DNA of 64,000 nt from Zongyangia hominis (GCF_014385095.1 NZ_JACRTC010000003.1:62001-126000); one strand, 5' to 3'. Shown: positions 48,991-57,038, counted from the first letter of the stretch. The notes: generated from the sequence alone by a model not told the origin. A program made the numbers and translations.

Positions 48991-49487
48991 AATAGGGAGT
49001 AGATGCAGGAGTCGAGGAGACGGCCCCGCTTGTAGACGCTTTGGCGCAGAACCCCCTCCAGGGTAAAGCCCGCCTTTTCCAGCGCCCGGCGGCTCCCCAT
49101 ATTGGAGGCGTAGGGCTCGGCGTAGATGCGCACGATGTCGTAGCGGGCAAAGGCCTCCCCGCAGAGCCGACGGATGGCACGGGTCATGACGCCTTTGCCC
49201 CAGAAGGGCTCGGCCAGCCAGTAACCCAGCTCCCCGCTCTTGCGGTAGACGTCCTCCTGCAAAAAGATGCCGATGCTGCCCACCGCCTCCCCGCCCACCA
49301 CAATGGCCCGGGTGAGCTGGCGTTCCTCCCCGGCCCCGATACAGGAGGAGACATAGCCCACCGCGTCGGCCTCGGTGTAGGGATGGGGGAAGACGTCCCG
49401 TAGGTTGGCGGCAATCTTTTCGTTGTCGGCGTATTTGAGGACGCTGGGCACGTCGGTGAGAAGCCAGGGGCGCAGAGAAAATTCCAT
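48966..49487 (-). CDS. GNAT acetyltransferase (RimJ/RimL-like)
   Basis: 173 residues. RimL-like features are LRPWLLTDVPSVLKYADNEKI, a strand IVVGGEAVGSIGIF, LGYWLAEPFWGKGVMTRAI (acetyl-CoA loop) and VRIYAEPYASNMGSRRALEK, GFTLEGVLRQSVY. These usually acetylate protein N-termini or antibiotics. AGAAAGGATC is the ribosome site. It is last in a glycosylase-cca-GNAT operon and ends within the terminator hairpin. Confidence 0.9.
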   Translation of the reverse strand: MEFSLRPWLLTDVPSVLKYADNEKIAANLRDVFPHPYTEADAVGYVSSCIGAGEERQLTRAIVVGGEAVGSIGIFLQEDVYRKSGELGYWLAEPFWGKGVMTRAIRRLCGEAFARYDIVRIYAEPYASNMGSRRALEKAGFTLEGVLRQSVYKRGRLLDSCIYSLLKEESPVD

Positions 49488-49502
49488 GGAAAAAGATCCT
49501 TT

Positions 49503-50846
49503 CTATTGGTCATCCTTCATCAGAGACTGGGCGGCGGACAAAAGGGCCGGGCGCTCATTGGGCCAACGGCCGTCCAGCACCCCGTCGAGCAGGGCGCGGA
49601 GGAGTTCCCCCAGCCCGGGGCCGGGCGTCATCCCCAGCGCGATCAAATCCGCCCCGTGGACGGCGAGACTTTTGAGGGTGAGACACGCGCCGCTTTGAAG
49701 CTCCGCCCGGGCGCAGGCCTCCATCTCGTCCACCATGGCCAGCCGCTGCGGGTCGGGAACCCGGCGCTGGGAGTGCAGGTCGGCCCGGCGGACGTCCATA
49801 AGCTGGAAGAAAGTTTCCGGGCCCAGCCGGGAGAGCCAGCGGCGGATGACCTTGGGCTGGGCGGGCAGGCAGAGGTCGTGGTGAGAAATAAGGGTGAGAA
49901 TTTCCTCCCGCTGGGCATTGGAAAACCGCAGCCGGGCCAGGATATCCCCGGCCATTCCGGCGCTGATTTCACCGTGGCCGTAGCAGTGGCCCACCCCGTC
50001 GGAGGACTGGGTATAGCACCGGGGCTTGCCGATGTCGTGGAGAAGCATGGCCATCCGCTCAGACGGGCGGGGCGGGATGAAGGAGACGGCACGGGCCAGG
50101 TGGGTGTAGAGGTCGAAGTCGTGGTGGGGATTGTGCTGGTCAAAGCCCACGCAGGGCAAAAGCTCCGGCAGGATGACCCCCAGGACGCCGGGGAAAGAGA
50201 GGAGCACCCCGAGACAGTGCTCACCGCACAGCAGCCGGAGAAGTTCCTCCCGCACCCGCTCGGCGGCCACATTTTTTAAAAGGAACCCCAGCTCCCTTGC
50301 CGCCGCCCCGGTTTGTTCCTCGATGGAAAAGCCGAGGACAGAGGAAAACCGCAGCAGGCGCAGGATGCGCAGGGCGTCCTCTGCAAAGCGGCGGCGGGAG
50401 TCCCCCACACAGCGCAGGACCCGGGCCTCCAAATCCTCCCGGCCGCCGAAGCAGTCCACGAGCCCCCGGCGGGGGGCGTAGGCCATGGCGTTGACGGTAA
50501 AGTCCCGGCGGGCCAGGTCGTCCTCCAAACGCTCGGAAAAGACCACATAGTCGGGATGGCGGTTGTCCGAATAGCTGCCGTCGGTGCGATAGGTGGTGAT
50601 CTCGATGGGGACGCCCGCCCGGTGTACCGTCACCGTCCCGTGCTTGAGCCCGGTGGGAATTACCATGTCCCCGCCGAAGCAGCTGAGGACCTGCTCTGGG
50701 TGGGCGCTGGTGGTGATGTCCCAGTCGTGGGGCTCCTTCCCCAGCAGGGCGTCCCGGACACAGCCGCCCACCGCATAGGCTTCAAAGCCCCGGCGGGTGA
50801 GCGTTTCCAGGGCCTCCGCCACCGGGGAGGGGAGGGATAAGGTCAT
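49503..50846 (-). CDS. cca: tRNA nucleotidyltransferase (CCA-adding) with HD domain
   Basis: 447 residues. The N-terminal nucleotidyltransferase has AVGGCVRDALLGKEPHDWDITT (GGxVRD and DxD), followed by the RRDFTVNAMAY and EDALRILRLLRFSSVLGF motifs of class II CCA enzymes. A C-terminal HD phosphohydrolase (MLLHDIGKPRCYT, HDLCLPAQ) follows. It repairs or adds CCA tails, useful even though the tRNA here encodes its CCA. ATG 50846 follows AGGAGGAGTGC. It overlaps the upstream glycosylase-type gene by 65 bases, a large overlap. Confidence 0.93.
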   Translation of the reverse strand: MTLSLPSPVAEALETLTRRGFEAYAVGGCVRDALLGKEPHDWDITTSAHPEQVLSCFGGDMVIPTGLKHGTVTVHRAGVPIEITTYRTDGSYSDNRHPDYVVFSERLEDDLARRDFTVNAMAYAPRRGLVDCFGGREDLEARVLRCVGDSRRRFAEDALRILRLLRFSSVLGFSIEEQTGAAARELGFLLKNVAAERVREELLRLLCGEHCLGVLLSFPGVLGVILPELLPCVGFDQHNPHHDFDLYTHLARAVSFIPPRPSERMAMLLHDIGKPRCYTQSSDGVGHCYGHGEISAGMAGDILARLRFSNAQREEILTLISHHDLCLPAQPKVIRRWLSRLGPETFFQLMDVRRADLHSQRRVPDPQRLAMVDEMEACARAELQSGACLTLKSLAVHGADLIALGMTPGPGLGELLRALLDGVLDGRWPNERPALLSAAQSLMKDDQ

Positions 50847-51288
50847 GGGGCACTCCTCCTTCCGCGTTTTCTTCATTATACCATTTATTGTGCAGCAGCG
50901 CGCGGTATTTTCGGAAAACATCCTCGTAGGAGCGCTCTTCCCCGCTGCAAAAGAAAGGGAGATAGGGCCCCGGTGTAAAATAGGGGGTCAGGTGGTGGTA
51001 GAGCGCCTCCACCTTCCAGAGAAATTCGGGGGAGCGCCGGTAGCCGAGGCTTCGCCACTGGACGGTCAGGGCGTCGAAATAGGGGAAGAGGTCGTAGGGG
51101 TGGCCTCCATGGAAGATGTGGCGGACGACGGGATGGTTCCGGTAGCCGGGACGCTCCCCCCGCAGCAGTCCCCATACCGCGTTGTAGATTTGGTAGAGCT
51201 CCACCGCCTGCTTGCCCAAACGCTTGGGATCCCGGCGCAAATAGGCCGCGCACGCGTCGAAGGAGGCAAAGGGCTGAAAAATCTGCAT
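50782..51288 (-). CDS. Endonuclease V/pyrimidine-dimer-glycosylase-like (MSMEG_6728-type) protein
   Basis: 168 residues. The signature is MQIFQPFASFDACAAYL, RRDPKRLGKQAVELYQIYNA, GYRNHPVVRHIFHGGHPYD and VQWRSLGYRRSPEF. The small family is related to T4 endonuclease V-type DNA repair proteins by sequence memory; its enzyme activity is not shown. RBS AAAGGAGG. The last 65 bases overlap cca in another frame. The Gly/Pro-rich end (PLPGGGGPGNAHPPG) looks like a read-on into that overlap. Confidence 0.78.
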   Translation of the reverse strand: MQIFQPFASFDACAAYLRRDPKRLGKQAVELYQIYNAVWGLLRGERPGYRNHPVVRHIFHGGHPYDLFPYFDALTVQWRSLGYRRSPEFLWKVEALYHHLTPYFTPGPYLPFFCSGEERSYEDVFRKYRALLHNKWYNEENAEGGVPHDLIPPLPGGGGPGNAHPPGL

Positions 51289-51397
51289 AGACGCCCTCCT
51301 TTCGTGGGATGATTACCCTCATTTTGCCCCGGCAAATCGGGGGGAAAACGAAAAAAACAAAATGAGACAAATTTTGTAGATTAATTTTTAAAAACCC

Positions 51398-51426
51398 TTG
51401 ACATCCCAGGAAAGGACTGGTAATAT
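51398..51426 (+). promoter_or_regulatory. Promoter of perR-rbr
   Basis: Perfect TTGACA (51398-51403), 17-bp spacer, TAATAT (51421-51426). AT-rich, partly symmetrical bases after the -10 (51420-51450) may contain a Per box, but no perfect site is seen. Confidence 0.8.
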
Positions 51427-51469
51427 AATAACAGAAACAAGAATCATTACTAGAAAGGGAAGGCCAATC

Positions 51470-51883
51470 ATGAAATATTCCCGACAGAGGGAACTGATTT
51501 TGGATGCTGTCCGGGAGGATGCCGTCCATCCCACGGCGGATATGATTTACCAGAAGCTCAAAAAGGAGCATCCCAACTTGAGTCTGGGAACGGTGTACCG
51601 CAATCTCAATCTGCTCAGTGAGATCGGCACCATCAACAAGCTCCATGTGCCTGGGATGCCCGACCGTTTCGACGGCAACATTACCCCCCACTATCACTTT
51701 TACTGCAAAAGATGCGGCGGTGTCTTCGACCTGCCCCTGAGCTATCTGGGAAACATCGACGAACAGGTGCGCAAGGAGACCGAGTGCCAGGTGGACTTTC
51801 ACAATATTCTATTTAGGGGCACCTGCAAGGAGTGCGCCAAAATAACAGCACATGTCAGTAGCGGTGGACACACCGTGGAATAA
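51470..51883 (+). CDS. perR: Fur-family peroxide regulator (PerR-like)
   Basis: 137 residues. An N-terminal winged helix (SRQRELILDAV, LSLGTVYRNLNLL) is followed by the metal part with GNITPHYHFYC (HxH), CKRCGG and CKECAK (two CxxC for structural zinc) and a short tail. Size and neighbour favour PerR over Fur or Zur: rubrerythrin starts 24 bases after its stop. PerR reacts with peroxide and releases repression. The start ATG 51470 follows AGAAAGGGAAGG. Confidence 0.88.
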   Translation: MKYSRQRELILDAVREDAVHPTADMIYQKLKKEHPNLSLGTVYRNLNLLSEIGTINKLHVPGMPDRFDGNITPHYHFYCKRCGGVFDLPLSYLGNIDEQVRKETECQVDFHNILFRGTCKECAKITAHVSSGGHTVE

Positions 51884-51907
51884 ATTTGACAGAAAGAGGT
51901 ATTGATG

Positions 51908-52441
51908 ATGAACTTAAAAGGATCGAAAACAGAAGCCAATTTGATGACAGCATTCGCAGGAGAGTCCCAGGCCAGAAACAAATACACCTATTTTGCCAGC
52001 AAGGCGAGAAAAGATGGATTTGTACAGATCGCGAAGCTCTTTGAGGAGACCGCGGGCAACGAGAAAGAGCATGCGGAAATCTGGTTCAAGCTCCTCGACG
52101 GCATCGGCTCCACCGCTGAGAACCTGAAAGCGGCGGCAGAGGGCGAGAACTACGAGTGGACCGATATGTATGCCACCTTCGCCAAAGAGGCAAAGGAAGA
52201 GGGCTTTGACAAGATCGCGTTCCTGTTTGAGTCGGTCGCCAAGATCGAAAAGCACCACGAGGAGAGATACCTCGACCTGCTCAAGAACGTTGAGGACGGC
52301 AAGGTCTTCGAAAAAGACGGCAAAGTTTACTGGAAATGTTCCAACTGCGGCCACATCCACGAGGGTGTCAAGGCGCCCGGCGTCTGCCCGGTCTGCAACC
52401 ATCCCCAGGCTTACTTTGAGCTGCTTTGTAAAAACTATTAA
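51908..52441 (+). CDS. rbr: Rubrerythrin
   Basis: 177-residue peroxide reductase. The diiron four-helix domain is visible in [20 protein letters not shown] (E at 20) and [18 protein letters not shown], then [15 protein letters not shown]. The C-terminal rubredoxin-like site is CSNCGH...CPVCNHP. ATG 51908 gives the family's normal start and better spacing to AGAGG than ATG 51905. Co-transcribed with perR and probably under its control. Confidence 0.95.
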   Translation: MNLKGSKTEANLMTAFAGESQARNKYTYFASKARKDGFVQIAKLFEETAGNEKEHAEIWFKLLDGIGSTAENLKAAAEGENYEWTDMYATFAKEAKEEGFDKIAFLFESVAKIEKHHEERYLDLLKNVEDGKVFEKDGKVYWKCSNCGHIHEGVKAPGVCPVCNHPQAYFELLCKNY

Positions 52442-52456
52442 TCTACATAGGATGAG

Positions 52457-52491
52457 AAAAGAGAGCCGCCCTTACGGGCGGCTCTCTTTTT
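52457..52491 (+). terminator. Terminator after rubrerythrin
   Basis: AAAAGAGAGCCGCCC/GGGCGGCTCTCTTTT with a TTAC loop and five Ts. Confidence 0.95.
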
Positions 52492-52572
52492 GCGCATAGG
52501 GCCGAAGTGCGGCTCCCAAGATGCTGCCGCACGGAAGGCCCCGCGCACCACGCTCGCGTCGGAGACTGAGCG

Positions 52573-52600
52573 GGCCGTCCAAAAGGACGGCCGTCTTTTT
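52573..52600 (+). terminator. Second hairpin with T-run
   Basis: GGCCGTCC (52573-52580) and GGACGGCC (52585-52592) around AAAA, then GTCTTTTT. Bases 52492-52747 otherwise hold no gene. Confidence 0.75.
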
Positions 52601-52747
52601 GCGCCGCCTGGGGCGGGGCCAAGCCGCGCTGCGGCCCCGCCGAGGCCCCATTCTTGATGCCGCGGCGGGACTTCTTCTTACGGCCAAAGCAAAATGATTG
52701 TGAACTTTCTGGAAGAAAACTTTCAAGAAAGGAGGGAGTGTATTATA

Positions 52748-52801
52748 ATGAAACGGAACCTTGGCCGGGAGGCCGGCAACGAAAGGCGGGAAGGAATTTG
52801 A
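52748..52801 (+). CDS. 17-residue upstream peptide coupled to the YibE/F gene
   Basis: ATG 52748 follows AAAGGAGGGAGTGTATTATA, the best ribosome site in the region. It reads 17 codons (MKRNLGREAGNERREGI) and stops at 52799-52801, whose TGA overlaps the TTG start of the YibE/F gene (52798). It could couple translation of the transporter, or mark a frameshift that separated the true N-terminus. No homology is known to me. Confidence 0.5.
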   Translation: MKRNLGREAGNERREGI

Positions 52802-54300
52802 AACTGACGTCCAAAAAAAGAATCGCCTTGTACTGGCTGGTGATCTTACTCTCTGCGGCCTTTTTGCTGCTGGGCTACCATTGGGCCGCCTCCCGGGGCG
52901 ACGGGGAAAGCAACGCCCTGCCCCAGGGCGACGACCTCTACCGCTCCAAGATCACCGAAATTGTGGCGGAGGACTTGGTGGAAACCGACCTGGGCGGCCA
53001 AAAGGTCTACCAGTGGATCTGCTATTTCCGGGTCAGGCTCACCGAGGGGCCCTACAAAGGGGAGACGGCCTTGGTCCGCCAGTCGGTGGATGAAAACATG
53101 ATCCCCGCCTCCATTCCGGCCAAAGTGGGGGACGAAATCTACGTCTCGCTCAGTGAAGGCGAGGACGGTGCTTTTGGCGGGGAGGATACGCTCACCGGTT
53201 TTGTGGGGGATTATGTGCGCACGACGCCCCTTTACCTGCTGGTGGGGGCCTTCCTCCTACTGTTGCTCCTCTTTGGCAGGAAAAAGGGAGTGAACACCAT
53301 CATTTCCCTGACATTTACTTGTCTTGCCGTTTTTGTGGTCCTCATACCCGCCATCCTGGGCGGCCATTCGCCGGTGTTCGCCGCGGTGCTGGTATGCGTG
53401 TACATTATCGTCATGACCCTCCTCATCGTCAACGGGTTCACCTTCAAGACGGCGGCCAGCGCCTTGGGGTGCGCCGGCGGCGTGCTGATGGCGGGAGTCA
53501 TCGCCTATTCCATGGAGTATATCCTCAAGCTCACCGGCATGATCGAGGAAAAAAGCCTGCTCTTAACCACCATCACCGGTAACAGCGGCTTTGACTTCCG
53601 GGGCCTCATCTTTGCGGGCATCATCATCGGGGCTCTGGGGGCGGTGATGGACGTGGCCATGGACATCGCCTCCGCTTTGGAAGAACTCATCTTCAAGGTG
53701 CCCACCCTCACCTTCCGGCAGATCGTGGCCTCTGGCATGAAGGTGGGACGGGATGTTATGGGTACCATGGCCAATACCTTAATTCTCGCCTATGCGGGGG
53801 GATCTTTGACAACCATCCTGCTGATCACGACCTCTGGCAAATCCCTGTCCCTCATCCTCAACGGGGAACTCATCGCGGTGGAAATCCTCAAAGCCATGGC
53901 GGGGAGTATCGGCATCCTCTTTACCATCCCCATCACCGCCATCATCACGGCTCTATTGCAAACCGAGCAGGTCCATTTTCTCCGCAGGAAGTCCCACAGT
54001 GGCGCGGGCGCGCTGCCTCCCGGAGTGGACGGCCAGTCCGAACAGGAAGCCGTTAGAGAGTCTGCGGCGGAGAAAGCGGCGGTCTGGACCGCCGAAGACG
54101 CCCCGGCCCGGCCGGTCTCCATGGAGGCGGCGGACGCGCCTTTTCCCTCTTCCCCACCGGCTGCGGAGAAGGTGGGCGTCGTTGCAGCCTCCGAGGCCGC
54201 GGGAGATAGTGTCTCAGGCGACGCCGGGGAAGCCTCAAAAGAGGGGATGGCGGACCAATGGGCCCACTTCCAGGAGATTATGGGTGAAAAAAGGGAGTAA
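52798..54300 (+). CDS. YibE/F family membrane protein
   Basis: 500 residues. An N-terminal helix (ALYWLVILLSAAFLLLGYHW) and a small soluble domain (about 40-130) are followed by seven or so helices with the YibE/F marks (VNTIISLTFTCLAVFVVLIP, GFDFRGLIFAGIIIGALGA, MDVAMDIASALEEL). A 100-residue Ala/Glu/Pro-rich tail is unusual for the family. The role is unknown; export is guessed from structure. The upstream frame to 52738 reads like non-coding DNA, so TTG 52798 with AAGG close by is preferred, translated after the 17-codon peptide. Confidence 0.83.
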   Translation: MKLTSKKRIALYWLVILLSAAFLLLGYHWAASRGDGESNALPQGDDLYRSKITEIVAEDLVETDLGGQKVYQWICYFRVRLTEGPYKGETALVRQSVDENMIPASIPAKVGDEIYVSLSEGEDGAFGGEDTLTGFVGDYVRTTPLYLLVGAFLLLLLLFGRKKGVNTIISLTFTCLAVFVVLIPAILGGHSPVFAAVLVCVYIIVMTLLIVNGFTFKTAASALGCAGGVLMAGVIAYSMEYILKLTGMIEEKSLLLTTITGNSGFDFRGLIFAGIIIGALGAVMDVAMDIASALEELIFKVPTLTFRQIVASGMKVGRDVMGTMANTLILAYAGGSLTTILLITTSGKSLSLILNGELIAVEILKAMAGSIGILFTIPITAIITALLQTEQVHFLRRKSHSGAGALPPGVDGQSEQEAVRESAAEKAAVWTAEDAPARPVSMEAADAPFPSSPPAAEKVGVVAASEAAGDSVSGDAGEASKEGMADQWAHFQEIMGEKRE

Positions 54301-54301
54301 A

Positions 54302-54332
54302 AAAGCGCGCCGCCCATCGGACGGCGCGCTTT
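54302..54332. terminator. Convergent terminator (YibE/F / PPC gene)
   Basis: AAAGCGCGCCG pairs with CGGCGCGCTTT around a 9-base loop. Confidence 0.75.
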
Positions 54333-54346
54333 GCGATGGAAATCCG

Positions 54347-54766
54347 TTAGAAATCAATGAGATTGAGGCCAATTTCGGGGGAGAAGGTGCGGCCCACGTG
54401 GCCATCCACCGTGTGAATATAGATTTCACCTGTGGCGCTGATGACCGCCTCGCTCAAATGGCCGCCGAAGACCCGGCCCTCCCGGTCGCCAAAGGTGGCG
54501 TGGAGGTGGAGGTAAGTTTCCCCGTCCATCTCGGACACGTTGCCGGTGACCGAGGCTATCTCATAGACCCCGTCCAGGACATTGGGGCAGAATTTCTGCT
54601 CCTCGGTGTCAAACACGCCGATGACCACATGGTTGACAGCGCCAAGACCCGTAATGGAGCCGGCTTTGACCCCTTCTTTGACACAGATTTCTTTGATGGC
54701 GGCAATGACTTCTTCGCCTTTATCCAGACGCGCGACGATTGTATCGCCAAATACACGATAGAGCAT
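54347..54766 (-). CDS. PPC-domain (DUF296) DNA-binding-fold protein
   Basis: 139 residues. The PPC domain core is FGDTIVARLDKGEEVIAAIK, ITGLGAVNHVVIGVFD, EIASVTGNVSEMDGETYLH, HATFGDREGRVFGGHL and a final VGRTFSPEIGLNLIDF. In plants this fold sits in AT-hook proteins; bacterial single-domain ones are uncharacterised. ATG 54766 follows AAGAAAGGTGTG. Its upstream region has a clear -10 (TATAAT, minus strand, 54822-54817) and two direct repeats instead of a good -35. Confidence 0.87.
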   Translation of the reverse strand: MLYRVFGDTIVARLDKGEEVIAAIKEICVKEGVKAGSITGLGAVNHVVIGVFDTEEQKFCPNVLDGVYEIASVTGNVSEMDGETYLHLHATFGDREGRVFGGHLSEAVISATGEIYIHTVDGHVGRTFSPEIGLNLIDF

Positions 54767-54816
54767 GAACACACACACCTTTCTTATCTCGGAGGGAACG
54801 CCCCCGCTTTTTCTTC

Positions 54817-54861
54817 ATTATATCACGGTTTATCAAAAAGGAACAGATAGTTTATCAAAAA
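54817..54861 (-). promoter_or_regulatory. Promoter of the PPC gene with paired 12-bp direct repeats
   Basis: The + strand sequence GTTTATCAAAAA occurs at 54828-54839 and again at 54850-54861, 22 bp apart (two helix turns). The leftward TATAAT is at 54817-54822, and the place for a -35 (54840-54845) is poor. Candidate activator or repressor sites. Confidence 0.6.
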
Positions 54862-54943
54862 TTCCTTAGAAAACGGGGAAAAATTGAGGACAAGAGGCGG
54901 CTGTTTTGGTGCGGTTTGCCGAAGAAGGGAAGAGGAGGAAGAG

Positions 54944-55189
54944 ATGAAAGAAGAGAAAAAACAAGAATGCTGCTGCCGGCGGGTCAAGTGCCCCCGCCAC
55001 GGCAGATGTGAGGAATGCCTGGCCCACCACGCCAAAAATCCGAAGCATCCCCCCGCCTGCCTGAAGAAAAATCGGAAGGCCCTTGACAGGCAGGCAGCGG
55101 ACGGGTATGGTAAAAAAGAAAAGGATGAGCCGGCGCGGGAGCGTGGGGCAAAAGAACGGAAAAGAGGGAAACGGAGTGAAGGAGCTTAA
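54944..55189 (+). CDS. Small cysteine-rich protein
   Basis: 81 residues. The first half holds CCCRRVKCPRHGRCEECLAHH and PPACLKK, a zinc-ribbon-like pattern met in small Clostridia proteins. The second half (about 40 residues) is Lys/Arg-rich without a pattern, and contains the promoter of the next gene, so the gene may have been longer or shorter in relatives. AGAGGAGGAAGAG is the ribosome site. It overlaps the following gene by 14 bases. Confidence 0.65.
   Translation: MKEEKKQECCCRRVKCPRHGRCEECLAHHAKNPKHPPACLKKNRKALDRQAADGYGKKEKDEPARERGAKERKRGKRSEGA
55083..55111 (+). promoter_or_regulatory. Internal promoter for the ProX-like deacylase
   Basis: Perfect TTGACA (55083-55088), 17-bp spacer, TATGGT (55106-55111), inside the small Cys-rich gene. 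Confidence 0.6.
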
Positions 55190-55709
55190 AAAATGCGACC
55201 CGGAGAGCGTCTGCCGGGTCTTGGATGCATGGGGCATTTCCTACGAGAGGCTCACGCACAGCGAAGTGCGGACCATGGACGACTGCAAGGCCGTCGAGGA
55301 GCGCATCGGCGCGCCGGTGTGCAAGAACCTCTTCCTCCAGACGAGACAGGGCACCGAGTATTTCCTCCTGCTCCTAGAGGGGGACAAGCGGTTTCGGACG
55401 GCGGAGGTCTCCAAAAAGCTGGGCCGTTCAAGGCTCAGCTTCGGCAGCGAAGAGAAGCTCTATGCGCTGTTGGGGGTGCGCCCGGGCGCCATCAGCCCCA
55501 TGGGCCTCATCCACGACGGGGAGCGGGAGGTGCAGCTGATCATCGACCGGGACGTCCTCAGCCACGGGCGCATCGCCGTGCACCCGTGCGTCAACACCCA
55601 GACGGTGGCCATGGCCACCCGGGACTTTGTGGACATTTTTCTGCCCCGCACCGGCCACGTCCCCCAGGTGCTGGAGATCACCGGGGCGGACCCGAGTGAA
55701 AAGGGTTGA
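55176..55709 (+). CDS. Prolyl-tRNA deacylase / ProX-YbaK editing protein
   Basis: 177 residues of the YbaK/ProX editing family, which hydrolyse mischarged Ala- or Cys-tRNA(Pro). Family marks are SYERLTHSEVRTMDDCKAVE, GAPVCKNLFLQTR, YFLLLLEGDKRF, LGVRPGAISPMGLIHD and a closing VHPCVNTQTVAMATRDF. The PrdX-like group is common in Clostridia. GTG 55176 follows AGAGGGAAACGGA. The gene has its own promoter within the preceding gene. Confidence 0.87.
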   Translation: MKELKKCDPESVCRVLDAWGISYERLTHSEVRTMDDCKAVEERIGAPVCKNLFLQTRQGTEYFLLLLEGDKRFRTAEVSKKLGRSRLSFGSEEKLYALLGVRPGAISPMGLIHDGEREVQLIIDRDVLSHGRIAVHPCVNTQTVAMATRDFVDIFLPRTGHVPQVLEITGADPSEKG

Positions 55710-55744
55710 GAGCGGGCATACTTCCAGGGAAAGGAGTGGTATCC

Positions 55745-56008
55745 ATGAAAAAAGTGAAGATGATGATTTTGGACTCCTGTCCCTATTGCCACCAGGCTTT
55801 TGCCATGATGGAGCGCTTGTGCGCCGAACATGAGGAATATCGGGAGGTGGACGTCGAGGTGATCGAGGAGTCCAAAGAGCCCGAGAAGATCAAAGGCTAC
55901 CATTATTGGTATGTGCCCACCTTTTTTGTCGGGGAGGAGAAAGTCCATGAGGGCGTGCCCACTGAGGAAAAGGTGGAGGCCGTCTACCGGGCTGCCCTGG
56001 GAAAATAG
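55745..56008 (+). CDS. Glutaredoxin-like protein
   Basis: 87 residues, thioredoxin fold with active site DSCPYCHQAFAMMERL (CPYC) and the cis-Pro loop YWYVPTFFVGEEKVHEG. Length and CPYC suggest a glutaredoxin or NrdH-like thiol protein of the cytoplasm. The start follows AAAGGAGTGGTATCC. It follows the ProX-like gene by 35 bases, probably on the same mRNA. Confidence 0.9.
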   Translation: MKKVKMMILDSCPYCHQAFAMMERLCAEHEEYREVDVEVIEESKEPEKIKGYHYWYVPTFFVGEEKVHEGVPTEEKVEAVYRAALGK

Positions 56009-56029
56009 GGCGGCTCTGGCAGATATGTA

Positions 56030-56058
56030 TTGACATCTTGGGCGGAACACGGTAGGAT
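56030..56058 (+). promoter_or_regulatory. Promoter of the cyclophilin gene
   Basis: Perfect TTGACA (56030-56035), 17-bp spacer, TAGGAT (56053-56058). Confidence 0.75.
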
Positions 56059-56091
56059 GATACCGTGAAACCAACTAAAGGAGAGAAATGA

Positions 56092-56577
56092 ATGATCACC
56101 ATACAGATGGAAAACGGCAAAGAAATCAAGCTGGAACTCTATCCTGATAAGGCGCCGATCACCGTGGAAAACTTTGTAAAGCTTGCCAAAGAGGGCTTTT
56201 ACGACGGGCTGATTTTCCACCGGGTCATCCAGGGCTTTATGATCCAGGGCGGCTGCCCTGAGGGCACCGGCATGGGCGGCCCCGGCTACCACATCAAAGG
56301 TGAGTTTGCCTTAAACGGTGTGGACAATCCCATCAAACATACCCGGGGCGTCATCTCCATGGCCCGGGCGCAGGATCCCAACTCCGCCGGCTCCCAGTTC
56401 TTCATCATGCACCAGGACGCTCCCCATCTCGACGGCCAATACGCGGCCTTCGGCAAGGTGGTGGAGGGCATGGATGTGGTCGATGAAATCGCATGCATCG
56501 ACGTGGACTTCCGCGATAAGCCCACCGTTCCCCAAAAGATCGCCAAGATCATCGTCAGCGAGGACGAAAACCAATAG
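56092..56577 (+). CDS. Peptidyl-prolyl cis-trans isomerase, cyclophilin type
   Basis: 161-residue cytoplasmic cyclophilin that speeds proline isomerisation in folding proteins. Catalytic and pocket residues are visible: FHRVIQGFMIQGGCPEGTG (Arg, Phe), GVISMARAQDPNSAGSQFFI (Gln, Ala), and FGKVVEGMDVVDEIA. The RBS is AAAGGAGAGAAATG. Single-gene unit with its own promoter and terminator. Confidence 0.95.
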   Translation: MITIQMENGKEIKLELYPDKAPITVENFVKLAKEGFYDGLIFHRVIQGFMIQGGCPEGTGMGGPGYHIKGEFALNGVDNPIKHTRGVISMARAQDPNSAGSQFFIMHQDAPHLDGQYAAFGKVVEGMDVVDEIACIDVDFRDKPTVPQKIAKIIVSEDENQ

Positions 56578-56586
56578 TTTAGCTTG

Positions 56587-56623
56587 AAAACGATCATCCG
56601 CAAACCTGCGAATGATCGTTTTT
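56587..56623 (+). terminator. Terminator after the cyclophilin gene
   Basis: AAAACGATCATCCGC/GCGAATGATCGTTTT with one mismatch, AAACCT loop, five Ts. Confidence 0.9.
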
Positions 56624-56718
56624 GCGTGTTTGGACATGCGCTTTTGATAAATAGGATGGTTTACGAGCAGGAACAGAAGATTGCAACTTGTGTTCTCAAA
56701 ATTTGTACCTACAAATGC

Positions 56719-56747
56719 TTACGTCTTTTCTTTTTCTGTGCTACAAT
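56719..56747 (+). promoter_or_regulatory. Promoter of the DUF1653 operon
   Basis: TTACGT (56719-56724), 17-bp spacer, TACAAT (56742-56747). Confidence 0.55.
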
Positions 56748-56789
56748 AGAGAAAACGCCGCGAGGCGGCAGGGGAGGAGCTGGACTTTC

Positions 56790-57005
56790 TTGGAGGAGCT
56801 AAAACCAGGGCGCTACCGCCATTTCAAGGGCGGGGAATACCGGGTCATCGGGGTGGCCACCCATTCGGAGACCATGGAAAAGATGGTGGTCTATGCCCCC
56901 CTCTATAACGACAGCGGCCTGTGGGTGCGGCCGCTCTCCATGTTTTTAGAGACGGTGGAGCGGGAGGGGAAAACCTTCCCCCGCTTTACGTATATAGGCG
57001 AGTAG
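56790..57005 (+). CDS. DUF1653 protein
   Basis: 71 residues, the DUF1653 core: GRYRHFKGGEYRVIGVATHS, VVYAPLYNDSGLWVRPLSMF, and FPRFTYIGE. Function unknown. TTG 56790 is chosen since GGGGAGGAGC lies 9 bases upstream. It begins a run with the C_GCAxxG_C_C gene, sfsA and rlmA. Confidence 0.8.
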   Translation: MEELKPGRYRHFKGGEYRVIGVATHSETMEKMVVYAPLYNDSGLWVRPLSMFLETVEREGKTFPRFTYIGE

Positions 57006-57038
57006 CCCCCATAGGGAAAGATGAAAGGACGGGTAGCA

